DNA of 64,000 nucleotides from Spizellomyces punctatus DAOM BR117 (lineage: Eukaryota; Chytridiomycota; Chytridiomycetes; Spizellomycetales; Spizellomycetaceae): positions 124,001 through 188,000 of the forward strand of contig NW_015971539.1 of the NCBI RefSeq assembly GCF_000182565.1, read 5' to 3'. The notes under the pieces were generated by a model that saw only the letters and a program-made list of their open reading frames with translations, was not told where the DNA came from and searched no databases. Made by a program: the position numbers and the translations under genes. Positions 47,419 through 56,604 of the stretch are shown here, piece by piece. Position 1 is the first letter of the stretch; each line of letters opens with the position of its first letter.

Positions 47419-47700
47419 ATGAGAATGCCGCTCTGGTGCCGAGGACCTCGCCCTCCCGACAAAAACAACATAACCCCTTGCAAACGCTGCTACTACTATG
47501 CTGCAACGATCGCAGGTATGCATTATCTTTGTATTTTCCCACGCGGATTATCCAGTCTAATTCTGATCTACCTTAGTATCTGAACATCCTCCGACAAAAG
47601 AATTTCGGAATCAAGGGCTTAGTAGGATTTCTCGCGTGGTGGTGGGCTTAGTTACCCGGTTAGAAACAACCGTAATGTATTGCATGTGTAATTGGGCCTA
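47419..47700 (+). CDS. Small orphan protein, copy A of the LWCRGPRPPD family
   Basis: Exon 1 (47419-47515) encodes MRMPLWCRGPRPPD, then a Cys/Tyr-rich run (PCKRCYYYAAT). It ends at a GTATGC donor in phase 1. The proposed second exon (47577-47700) ends in a stop and is uncertain; the total is 73 residues. The leader, start and first 14 codons are conserved with copy B at 54888-55221 in inverted orientation, which supports a real transcribed unit. No signal peptide is visible. I recognise no family and propose no function. Confidence 0.45.
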
Positions 47701-50116
47701 GTGGTAGTTGGTTGGTTGTAGGGAGGGAATTACTTGGCTTTTCCGAACCGGTTGTCGCCGGTTTATTCCCTGGTGTGGTAGCTAGTGCCAGTTTCTGTCA
47801 CCTCTGCACTAAAATATATTAATATGAGGCGCCGATCCATGGATCAAACCCTGGGAGCGGGTTTAACTTCATTGAGTAGCAGAATCAAACCTTGATTGTG
47901 GGCGTTTTATTTTGTTGGTTATTTATCCGGCTGAAAGATCTCCAAATGAGCGATACCGGGCAATTCAAGCAGCGAGGGCATTTATGAGGCAAGGAATGTA
48001 TATAGTCGGAGGCCTTTTCCAAGACACGAGAGCATGGATGCGCATTGTGAGCTCCAGCGATAATTTGAAATATGTGTCAAAGACCTCAACGCATCAAGAA
48101 TGGAGTAAATGGTTTATAGATTGTCGTTTTTGCTTTAACTTGTCCCTGCGGTAATGTTGGGGGTTTTATTCACTTTCATCTGCAAACACGACATCCATGG
48201 CAATTACTGCATTTTGTGTGACAGCTTGACCGTTTTCTGCTGAGCAGATTTCCTGACATACTCTGGCCCCAAAGCGGCCTACTAGAAGAGCGCGAATGGG
48301 CTTTTCTAGGATACAAACTGCGTTAATGAACCTTGGAAAACTCTGTCACCAATGACGTAGGGCCTATGCGTCAAGCGATTTGCAAAGAGGAAACCCTTGT
48401 AACTCTTGAGCGTGAGATAAAACATTGGAGGTAGAAATCGTTCATTGAGGATGGAGAAATCCCGAACAGAAGGGGATTTGTCCGTATTATTGTCTTTTGG
48501 ACATACAATATTAGTTTGAGGAACGAATGTTTGGGGAACGATATGGATACAGAACTGACTTAATGGATGCTACAAGTACTAGGCAAAGCGGTATTACAAG
48601 ACGGCTCAGTTGATTGTTTTATGCGGCGTCACTCCCGTGCGATAAACCTGGATGTCTATCGTCTTCTTGGTTCAGTGATTAGGTCAATACCAGCCCTTCT
48701 TGCCATCTAAGCCCAAAGCGCGGTTAACACGGGAATGCCTGGAAAAAAGAAATAAGAGCGTGCTATTCGCACAGGGCAAAGCGGTGTCTCATGCAGTCTG
48801 TTGGCTTGACTGTACGGCAGGTGCAAAACTTATGCAAGGGTATACTTGTTGGAATGACTCTTCAGGGCCAATGACGTCCATAAGCAGACATCTTGAAACA
48901 TTAGCCAACATAACCAATACATTGTAAGTGGGTTATTGCTAATTACTTGAATTGATTATTCTGGGTGTAACTGATAGCCAATCTTAACTTGTGCCCCACT
49001 TGTCACTTCACTTACTTACTTGACGGTAGAAAGTAACTAAAGAATAATCTGGCGTACACAGGATTGGATGTTGATGGAATATGGTAGCATGCTGTAGAGT
49101 GATCAGATGTGAAAAAGGTAAATAACCAGTGAATGCTTCAATGATTCCAATGCATTTTCCTCATCTTCCTTGTTCCTTAAACTACAAGTAAATGGCACCG
49201 TTGAGTCATCTTTTCAATGCAAAAAGCCCCAGTACCAGACAGTGTGGGATGGCTCGTTGAGTAAAAATTGGGGACTAAACACACCCACTATTATGACCAA
49301 AAGTGTAATTCGGAAAGATACAAAAAGGGTGTTGAAAAGATCTATGAGTGATACCCAATAAGTTGGTATAGAATTTCCCTGCTCTACTTTCATCACGTTC
49401 GTCCAACATCGAATTTCTTTCGTTGTCTATAAGAATGTTGCAAATCGGGTGAACCTCGCAAAGGGAAACTCGGTTTGTGGGATGGTTCCTGCTGGGCATT
49501 AGGTCACGGTATATATACAAGTGCACAGAGTTCCATCTGATACAATTCATCCCAAGCTGCCCCGTACGGAGGAGCATCTAATGGGGTTCAAGATGAGGAA
49601 TGTTGCAAGGCTGCATCCGGTCTCTGGTACTCTGCAAGATCAAATCTTCTTCGAGTGCATTGGTTGGACCGTTGCGTTGGATATTAGATTATCTTCGCAA
49701 TGACATATAACAGTCAGCGTTTTGATAACGGTAATCAGCAGCGAGTTGGGAAAGGTTTGGACTTGTCCACAGCAAGGATGGAGGGCATAGTACAAAACAA
49801 TCTGTTTCCAAGGCATGTTCTTGCGTGCGGGCTACTCGCTACGGCGAATTCTAACATGCGTCCTTTATCAAATGAAAGATGCAGCACTTTATTTCCTTCT
49901 TTACAACGTGACTAGGATGCAGATGCCGAGAGTAAAAGATGGTTCTCGAAAATATGAGGCTCTAAAGATTGTCCAAAAGTCTGGCACGTACCAGCGAGGA
50001 CAATTCCATGCTAACTATGCATGACCAGCGGTTCATGGTCTCTCGCGATACGAAGATGCTTACGGTACATGACAAGACTAAACGACGGAATTGTTCTTTG
50101 TGATTCATGAGCTCCT
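47701..50116. other. Gene-poor island, right part
   Basis: Fragmented open segments continue here (47912-48154 and 48700-48927, plus), along with in-frame pieces around 48260-48420 separated by stops. The segment at 48700-48927 ends at a good GTAAGT, but no acceptor-frame partner was identified. There is no recognisable family. Confidence 0.45.
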
Positions 50117-50978
50117 CTAAGCTCCCAGTTTGGTCATTGCCTCCATCACCATCGCATTGCACCTACATATGCAAAACAATTTGAGCAACACAGTTCATAA
50201 TCACGGACCAGATCGCAACGTACATTTTCGCATACGGATTATTCCGCACAGCAGCTTTTGCAACCTCGTTCCCGTATCGTGCTCCTTGGGCAAAATCGCT
50301 CTCCGCACCCGCAGCGTCCCCCTGCGATTTGCGGATAATTGCTCGTTGTGTATATGCCTGATTTGGCAAAGTTGGGTCAGCACACTTGTCGTGTAGTCAG
50401 GCTGGATGGAACAGGTACCTGTTTGAGGACTGATGCATTTCCTACACCGTATTCAAGTGCCCGCTCTAAATCCTCCAAAGCCTCCTTTACTTGTCCTTTG
50501 AGACGGAACGCTTGTGCTCTGCACAGAGGTGAGCACACATAAACAACACAAACTGCACCCGAATCTTGTGCCTTGCCACATACCGATTGTTGTATGCACT
50601 TGCATATTCCGGGCAAAGAGATATGCATTCGTTGAGCTTATCGATACTCCCTACGAGATCATTGTGTTCCGCAAGGATGACGGCCTCTTGTTCAATCATT
50701 TTGAGACGAGTGAGTGTCATGGAATCGATGGCGGGTAGTGTGGTTGCTGTTACGAGGGCATGGGGATGTCAAAATATTTGATCTGCACAGTGTCACCAAA
50801 GACATTTACCATTTCCAAGGAGTGGTTCATCATCCAACGCCAGCCCCGAGTCTATAGAGAGAGAGTGACAAGAGCCGGTTTCGGTCAGGTTGATTTAAAG
50901 AAACTGTTTTGCCGCATGGGTCTTTTAGCACATACCAGGGTTGAAAATGAGATTCAGAATGTTCTTGCAACGCAGCAT
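50117..50978 (-). CDS. TTC36: TTC36-like tetratricopeptide-repeat protein
   Basis: Six small exons, 50978-50936, 50851-50810, 50746-50584, 50518-50419, 50357-50224 and 50162-50117, give 175 residues with every junction in phase (introns 61-84 nt). The order matches animal TTC36: ILNLIFNPD near the start, a TPR with EYASAYNNRAQAFRLKG and EALEDLERALEYG, AYTQRAIIRKSQGD, GAESDFAQGARYG and the C-terminal NPYAKMCNAMVMEAMTKLG. TPRs mediate protein contacts, and TTC36 is otherwise little characterised. No long ORF marks this gene; it is visible only by joining exons. It is the one recognisable conserved gene in the island. The start is the first in-frame ATG before the NPD block. Confidence 0.9.
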
Positions 50979-53466
50979 ATCATATGAAAATCAGATGATA
51001 TTCACAAAAAGCGGAGCGGCCGGGGACAATGCATCATTGCTCCTCATGGTAACCCACCTCGTCGTGCCGGCTGACCGCACTGACAGCGGCCCCATTCCCA
51101 GGTTGTTCCATTGTGGTTGGTCTGCAAAATGGGGTTCCGCTCAATGTACGTGAGCATATTCCGCCCGTTCGAAACCACACTCCATCCGATTATGTCGTTC
51201 AATCACATGCTGCCACATGATCCGATTCCGGTTGCTCTACACCTGCTGACGTTAACCTACACTTGCTGACGGCAGATCGGGCATCCGCCCCATTGGCACC
51301 GGTTCCAAAACCGAGGCTAAGAAGAGGTTCGGATGAGACCGGCTCCAATCACTGCTTTCGGAGGGCAAGTGGCGCCGCCCGAGCCTCTTGTGAACGGCAA
51401 GCACATGACTAAAAGTTTATCCAATCCATCCTTGGGATTGCCCCCCAACCAGTTGCATTACTCCCGCAAGGCGCGGATGAAATATCTCGTTTTCATTGAA
51501 TAGGGGGCACTATGGGGGGGAGGCATGTGTTATCTCTTTGGCTGTTACGACCTGGCAATCTTTTTTATAAATCTGTACATCGTTCCACCTGGCATCTCCT
51601 TTAACGAAGGTTGGGGGCCATGCGTGAGATACGCTTCTTCTTCTTCTTTGACCCTCTGTTCTTGCAACAGACCCCACTCGAAAAAAAAGGCCCACGGACG
51701 AAAACGGATCACATTGGCCAAGACTTCCGGTCCAACGCACCATTTGTGTGATCGTGAGTTAGCCTGGCGCGTATCTGATAAAACTCCTCCTCTCATTTGC
51801 AATATTCCTCTCCTGGAGTTTATTTGGGTGACACGTCGGAGGAAAAGACATCCGCGTTTGCAAATGAGACTTACTCTCCTTCCACAGAGAGAACGTTTTT
51901 GTGGGCCAGACTCTGTCTTCCATGCCTGGAGCGGGTTTTTTTTTCCTTGAAAGCTGATCTCGACTTGAACGGGAATTAATACTTTCCGCGGAACGTGTCT
52001 GTCCATGGATCAGGGTCGTGCGTGATCTCATAATCAGTCGGTCATCGCCACCACATGACGGGGACGCGTGCCGTTCACTCGGTCCCTTGGGTCTGCACCA
52101 GGAGCATCGGGCGCACCTCCCAGGGACAACGGACTCACGGGAAAATGGCAAACGCCCACATGTCCTTGCACAAGCGTTTTGCAACTTCAGGGTCAAGTGA
52201 AAAGCCATGGGAGGCGTACCAGAACAAGAATTTAAAGAAATAAAACTTGTTTACAAAGCCCCACCCGACCAACGGGGTGTGTGTGGTGCATACTGTACCT
52301 GGCGTCTGGCGGCATGTCACAAATCAGGACAAGATGAGAGCGTACCTCCATGTCGTCACTCTGCCGTAGTTTCCAAGGTGTTTTCCCCCCCCCATGCGTG
52401 TGTGTAGTGCGTGTGTTTGTCAATAGTACAATGGGGGCGATAGCGCCCATTCAATTGTGGAGATCACTTGTATATTTTTTCAAACATGGCGTAATTGTTT
52501 TTTTTATTACTAGATGCTAAAACGAGCATGAATCATTCTAGCTTTTCCCCTCACTTTTGCACGCGCATAAAAAGCAATTCTGGGCCTCGACAACAATCTT
52601 GTTCTCTAGCGCGCCGATGGAATAAGTTGGGAGGGGGGGATCCGAGCCCGTGTCTTTCACTCCTCCACAATATGAGTGGTTTACAAGAGCGACAAATTGA
52701 CAGTTGAACGCAAATTGCGGTTGACCCGCATTGTACTGCGGTTTTGATTTTCTCTCGTCTTTTTTTTAATTTTCAATACGAACAATAGGGGGCGAACAGA
52801 GCAAAAGGGCGCTGGCGGTAATAAAAACTTTTTGCGCGTGCAGGTCCGTGTCAAAAAGAAAATAACGGAACAACGGAAGCTCCACGATGATACAAAGGGC
52901 AGACGCATGACTGCGCCATGAGATCAGTGGCTGACTTGTTCACGTGATGCGTCCTGAAGCCAACATTCTGGTTAACCTTCGCAACATCGGTCGAACTAGA
53001 ATCGTACCTTACCACGTTTACGTCACTTGTGTGCGCCGTTCTGGGATTAGAGGGCGGTGCTCCAAACTCTCCGGGAATGTGGATCCATGCAACTAGGTCA
53101 TGGAATTTGAGCCCCCTTCCCCTTTGTTCCCCAAATCTGAATGTTGTTGGCAGGAGAAGAAAGATCCAATTATCCTCCAAGGTCTTACGCATCTGGCCTC
53201 CTTTTCACCCCCCAGGGCATTTCCCTCCCAGAGTCCTTTAGGGTTCAAAAGAGCATTATTGCCACACACACACACGGCGGAATCGTCGTAGACAAGTGCT
53301 CTCGCATTTCCGTTAAACACTTCTTTTTTTTTTTATCCCTTCTTGTGGCCCCCTGCATTCCCTTTTTTTTTCCGTGTCTCTGGGCGGGCTCATTATAACA
53401 GACGCATTTTGAACAAGTCGTTTGGGCTCTGTGCAAGGATCTCTCTTTGAACGTTAACGTAGCCAT
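50979..53466. other. Intergenic region
   Basis: This 2.5 kb separates the TTC36-like gene from the C2H2 gene. Overlapping short frames on both strands (51.5-52.3 kb) have no motif. A CATAAAAAGC string near 52567 resembles the local TATA core but no ORF follows. Homopolymer runs of T and C are frequent toward the right. Confidence 0.5.
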
Positions 53467-53477
53467 TATAAAAAGCC
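53465..53477 (+). promoter_or_regulatory. TATA box of the C2H2 gene
   Basis: ATTATAAAAAGCC lies about 180 bp upstream of the ATG at 53655, sharing the TTATAAAAAG core. Confidence 0.7.
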
Positions 53478-53654
53478 CTCTCGTCCTGGTCTTTTTCCCC
53501 GCAAGTCAACTTTCAAATATTCCTTTTTTTTTATCTTGTTACCATTCCTTTTCCCATCGTGAGGCTTTTCGCCATCGGCAAACCTCGTTCAAGCCTCAGA
53601 TCCCAAACGTAAAAACAACAACACGAACAACAACTCCCGCCGTTCATCAAAAAG

Positions 53655-54656
53655 ATGATTTCCATCGCCGACCTTGTATGTCAAGAGTCTCAAGATCCAA
53701 TTCGTAGTAGATCGCAGGATCTCTATCCACCACGAAACGATATCTACAAGGCTTCCCTACAACCTCGCAAACTCGCTCCTCCTCCTCTCGACATTGCCCT
53801 TGCACGGCTGTCGGGGACGCCTGGAGCGCCTCGCGTCGCCACGTATCCTTCCCCGTCTCCTGACAACCGATATGACGCGCTTTCGAGGACGATGCCTCAC
53901 GGTCACGGCAGGACCGCGACTTTCAAGACTGCTGCGATTCCCCTAGTGAACCGGTCCTCGTCAGAGTATGGTCACCTATACCAACCACACCATCACGAGC
54001 CCGCTCAGGCCTGCTGCAGTCACCCGCTCAGTGTCGCGCCCTCACCGTCATTGTCACCGCCAGTACACGCAAGCTCGTCTTGCGGTCGGCACAGTCCCCG
54101 GCGGTCATTTGATCTCGGCAACCAGATATCCCAGGCGCCAGCAGATTGTGAAAAGCAGTCGTCTCATATTGCATACCCCCCAAGTCCCCGCGACAGCGAA
54201 CGTTCCTTTTCGTCTTCAAGTACGGTCAGTGAATCAGAGCCCTTTGAATTGTCACCATCAACTCCCGTCCACCACCACGACACTCAAAAGGATTCCGCCG
54301 ACCAAGAAGCAGCAAATGCTCACTTTGCCGCTGTACTTCAAGCCGCTGCGCTAGAGCACTACCGGGAAGGCAAGGTCAATTGCCCAGATTGCGGCAAGGA
54401 CTTTCATCGCCTGTGCAACTTTCGCTCCCACTTCCGCATTCACCAACGCACACGGCCGTTTGTATGCAAAGTGTGTTCGCAACAATTCCTTCGCAAACAT
54501 GATCTCAACAGGCACGAACGGATTCACGCTGGCGAGAAACCGTTCCGTTGCCGACGTTGTGGCAAGGGGTTCGTACGCAAAGACGCCCTCAGGCGACACG
54601 AAAACATGATTCCGGAAATCCAAAAGTTTCGATGTGTCGTCAAAACAATGATGTGA
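53655..54656 (+). CDS. C2H2 zinc-finger factor, Crz1-like finger arrangement
   Basis: A single exon of 333 residues. The N-terminal ~235 residues are Ser/Pro/His-rich and disordered. Three fingers follow: CPDCGKDFHRLCNFRSHFRI, CKVCSQQFLRKHDLNRHERI and CRRCGKGFVRKDALRRH. The order (NxRSHxRxH, RPFxCxxC, HDLNRHExxH, DALRRH) resembles Crz1-type calcineurin-responsive factors. The third finger lacks a final His at the canonical spacing (HENMIPEIQ) and the protein ends shortly after, so it may be non-functional or cut short. No PxIxIT calcineurin motif was identified by eye. It is probably a nuclear DNA-binding regulator; the target pathway is inference. Confidence 0.88.
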   Translation: MISIADLVCQESQDPIRSRSQDLYPPRNDIYKASLQPRKLAPPPLDIALARLSGTPGAPRVATYPSPSPDNRYDALSRTMPHGHGRTATFKTAAIPLVNRSSSEYGHLYQPHHHEPAQACCSHPLSVAPSPSLSPPVHASSSCGRHSPRRSFDLGNQISQAPADCEKQSSHIAYPPSPRDSERSFSSSSTVSESEPFELSPSTPVHHHDTQKDSADQEAANAHFAAVLQAAALEHYREGKVNCPDCGKDFHRLCNFRSHFRIHQRTRPFVCKVCSQQFLRKHDLNRHERIHAGEKPFRCRRCGKGFVRKDALRRHENMIPEIQKFRCVVKTMM

Positions 54657-54887
54657 AGCTAGCCGTTGGATGGATTGAAATTGATGTACATAGTTGCTAT
54701 AGTGGGGGACAAGACAAATTGGGGAGTTAATTAGAAAGCCGACGCATTGTATTGGTGTGAAAACAATGCGTGACAGATTTAGTCTTTGAAGTTTTTATTT
54801 TCCTATCGTCTTTTTGTTAACAAATTATATTTGATGTGCTTTGAGATTGCTTCACTGTCTTTGATAGTGTATTGGCAAAAACAAATG
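54657..54887. other. Intergenic region
   Basis: This short AT-rich spacer holds the 3' flank of the C2H2 gene and of the convergent small gene. I see no feature in it. Confidence 0.4.
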
Positions 54888-55221
54888 TCAGTGCCTCCAC
54901 CACACGCAGTCCCTACTAGGCCATGATCTGGAACTCTTGATGGCATTGAAGCCAGACTCTTGCATCCAGGAGCGAATCGACTGGGCAGCATCACAAGCAA
55001 GAGTATGTTCAGTAACGAAGGCTTGGAGACTATAAACTGCATGTCAGAAGATGACCCGATGACAAGAAATGCAAGAAATGCCCTTGATATATACCAACCA
55101 AGCTCAACAAATGTGGCAGCATAATAGCAGGTTTGTTAACGGATCCAATTGGTTGCAGCTGGTTCTGATCGCTGTTGCTGTCGGGGGGACGAGGACCTCG
55201 GCACCAGAGCAGTATTCTCAT
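54888..55221 (-). CDS. Small orphan protein, copy B of the LWCRGPRPPD family
   Basis: Exons 55221-55095 and 55036-54888 give 91 residues. Exon 1 encodes MRILLWCRGPRPPD, the same start as copy A (47419), with a matching leader (CTCGACTGTCGAAGCATCTG). A GTATAT donor in phase 1 and the ATGCAG acceptor join to a coherent frame (YSLQAFVTEHTLACDAAQSI) ending in DCVWWRH. Exon 1 is exactly 30 nt longer than in copy A and the intron phase is identical, as expected of paralogues. After the shared PPD the two proteins differ, apparently through a frame change. The alternative GTTGGT donor keeps a different second frame open to 54803. Function is unknown. Confidence 0.5.
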
Positions 55222-55303
55222 GGTGGACTGAGACTTGAGCGTTGGGCAGATGCTTCGACAGTCGAGGGATAAAGAAACAAGATGGGGGGAAGAGGAAGAG
55301 GGG

Positions 55304-55314
55304 GGTTTATATGG
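55304..55314 (-). promoter_or_regulatory. TATA box of small gene copy B
   Basis: On the minus strand the string is CCATATAAACC, about 85 bp upstream of the ATG. Spacing is similar to copy A. Confidence 0.55.
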
Positions 55315-55819
55315 AAAAACTGAGTCGATAATATTGAGTCATGCAGGTGGCAACTGGAATATTCCTCTCATAGATGGCCGCAAGGGATAGTATCCGTTCA
55401 TTGCCGCAGGTATTGGACCCGTTTTTCATACTGGCCACACATATTGGACCCGTTTTTTCATGATGGAGCATCTCTGTGGGTATAGTTCATTTGCCTAAAT
55501 CGAGGGAGGCATCTTGCATTTCATCTCATTCGATCCAGTGGCTGCATCTGCAGACTGACAGTCTTTCACTATGTTTGCTCTCATGACTGCGCCATGTCCG
55601 AGACGTGTCCGAAAGGACTATGAAGTTCGCCTGGTGGACCTTTTTTCTCCTTTCTGCCAGAAACCTTTTTCCCCAGATCCTGCGCGTTCTCACACCTGCG
55701 CAGTCCCGCTCCTCGTCGCCATCCATTCACACACTCGTTCTCCACTCCTGCGGCCCTCGGTGCAAATCCCCTCTCAAACCTCGGTTGATTCCCGACAATT
55801 CTTTGTTAAAGCCAAAGCC
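55315..55819. other. Intergenic region between divergent genes
   Basis: This 0.5 kb contains the upstream region of the ubiquitin-conjugating enzyme gene. Two copies of ATTGGACCCGTTTTT lie at 55411 and 55443, 32 bp apart. I see nothing else in it. Confidence 0.5.
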
Positions 55820-56604
55820 ATGACCACTGTTTCCAGTCCACGCAAACCCTCCCACGCCGGTGTGAAGATGACGTCGGATGGCGCCTCCGTTGCCAAAAGG
55901 TGCGGTGATAGCTGCTTTAGCCGTAGGTGGATGCCCTCTTTGTCGACAGACCATTAATACAATGTTACATGCAGGCTGCAGAATGAGCTCATGTCTCTAA
56001 TGGTGAGTAGGGATAATGGCATTCCAGTATATATTGTTGGAAGATGAACGTGAATAATGGTTTGAAATTTTGGACAGATGGCAGGTATACCAGGGATTTC
56101 AGCCTTCCCAGATGCTGATGACCTGACGTGCTGGACAGCCACGATTCACGGAGCACCAGGAACGGTACGATCCGAACATGAGCACTTGTTCTTTGGTTTG
56201 TTTGTTTGATGACTTTTTTATAGGTGTACGAAGGCCTTAAATACAAGCTGTCCATGAAATTTCCTGCAACATATCCTTACAATGCACCGACCGTCACCTT
56301 TAAAACACCATGCTTCCATCCAAACGTGGACATGAATGGTGGAATATGTCTGGACATTCTTAAAGACAAGTGGTCAGCCGTTTACACAGTACAAACGATT
56401 TTGGTGTCTTTGCAGAGTTTGCTTGGAGGTGAGAATGCATACATGTCACGGCGGTTGTCGAGAGTCGACTGGCTGATGACGGCGCATGCTGTAACAGAGC
56501 CGAATAACGATAGCCCGCTCAACAATGAAGCTGCGGAGCTCTGGGATCAGCCCGACCTGTTTCGAAAACAGGTGCTTTCGGTACATCCTGGTAATGACGA
56601 ATAG
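55820..56604 (+). CDS. UBE2C: Ubiquitin-conjugating enzyme E2 C (cyclin-selective, APC/C partner)
   Basis: Five exons, 55820-55899, 55975-56002, 56078-56164, 56224-56428 and 56498-56604, give 168 residues, all in phase. UBE2C (S. pombe Ubc11) transfers the first ubiquitin to cyclins and securin with the APC/C to drive mitotic exit. The core matches closely: [56 protein letters not shown], the active-site Cys in [34 protein letters not shown]. The 27-residue N-terminal extension before KRLQ is typical of this E2 and sets it apart from others. The RLQNELMSL element corresponds to the destruction-box-like segment of the human protein. The ATG at 55820 is the first in frame. Confidence 0.96.

Noticed and set aside
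42400-50116. Repeat-induced point mutation (RIP)-type decay
   Set aside because: I see no strong TpA bias or stop-rich C-to-T pattern by eye; a numeric index would be needed and was not run.
47361-55270. Terminal inverted repeats of a large transposon
   Set aside because: The inverted blocks are TATA-driven genes with introns, and the enclosed DNA holds ordinary genes (TTC36, C2H2); no target-site duplication or transposase seen.
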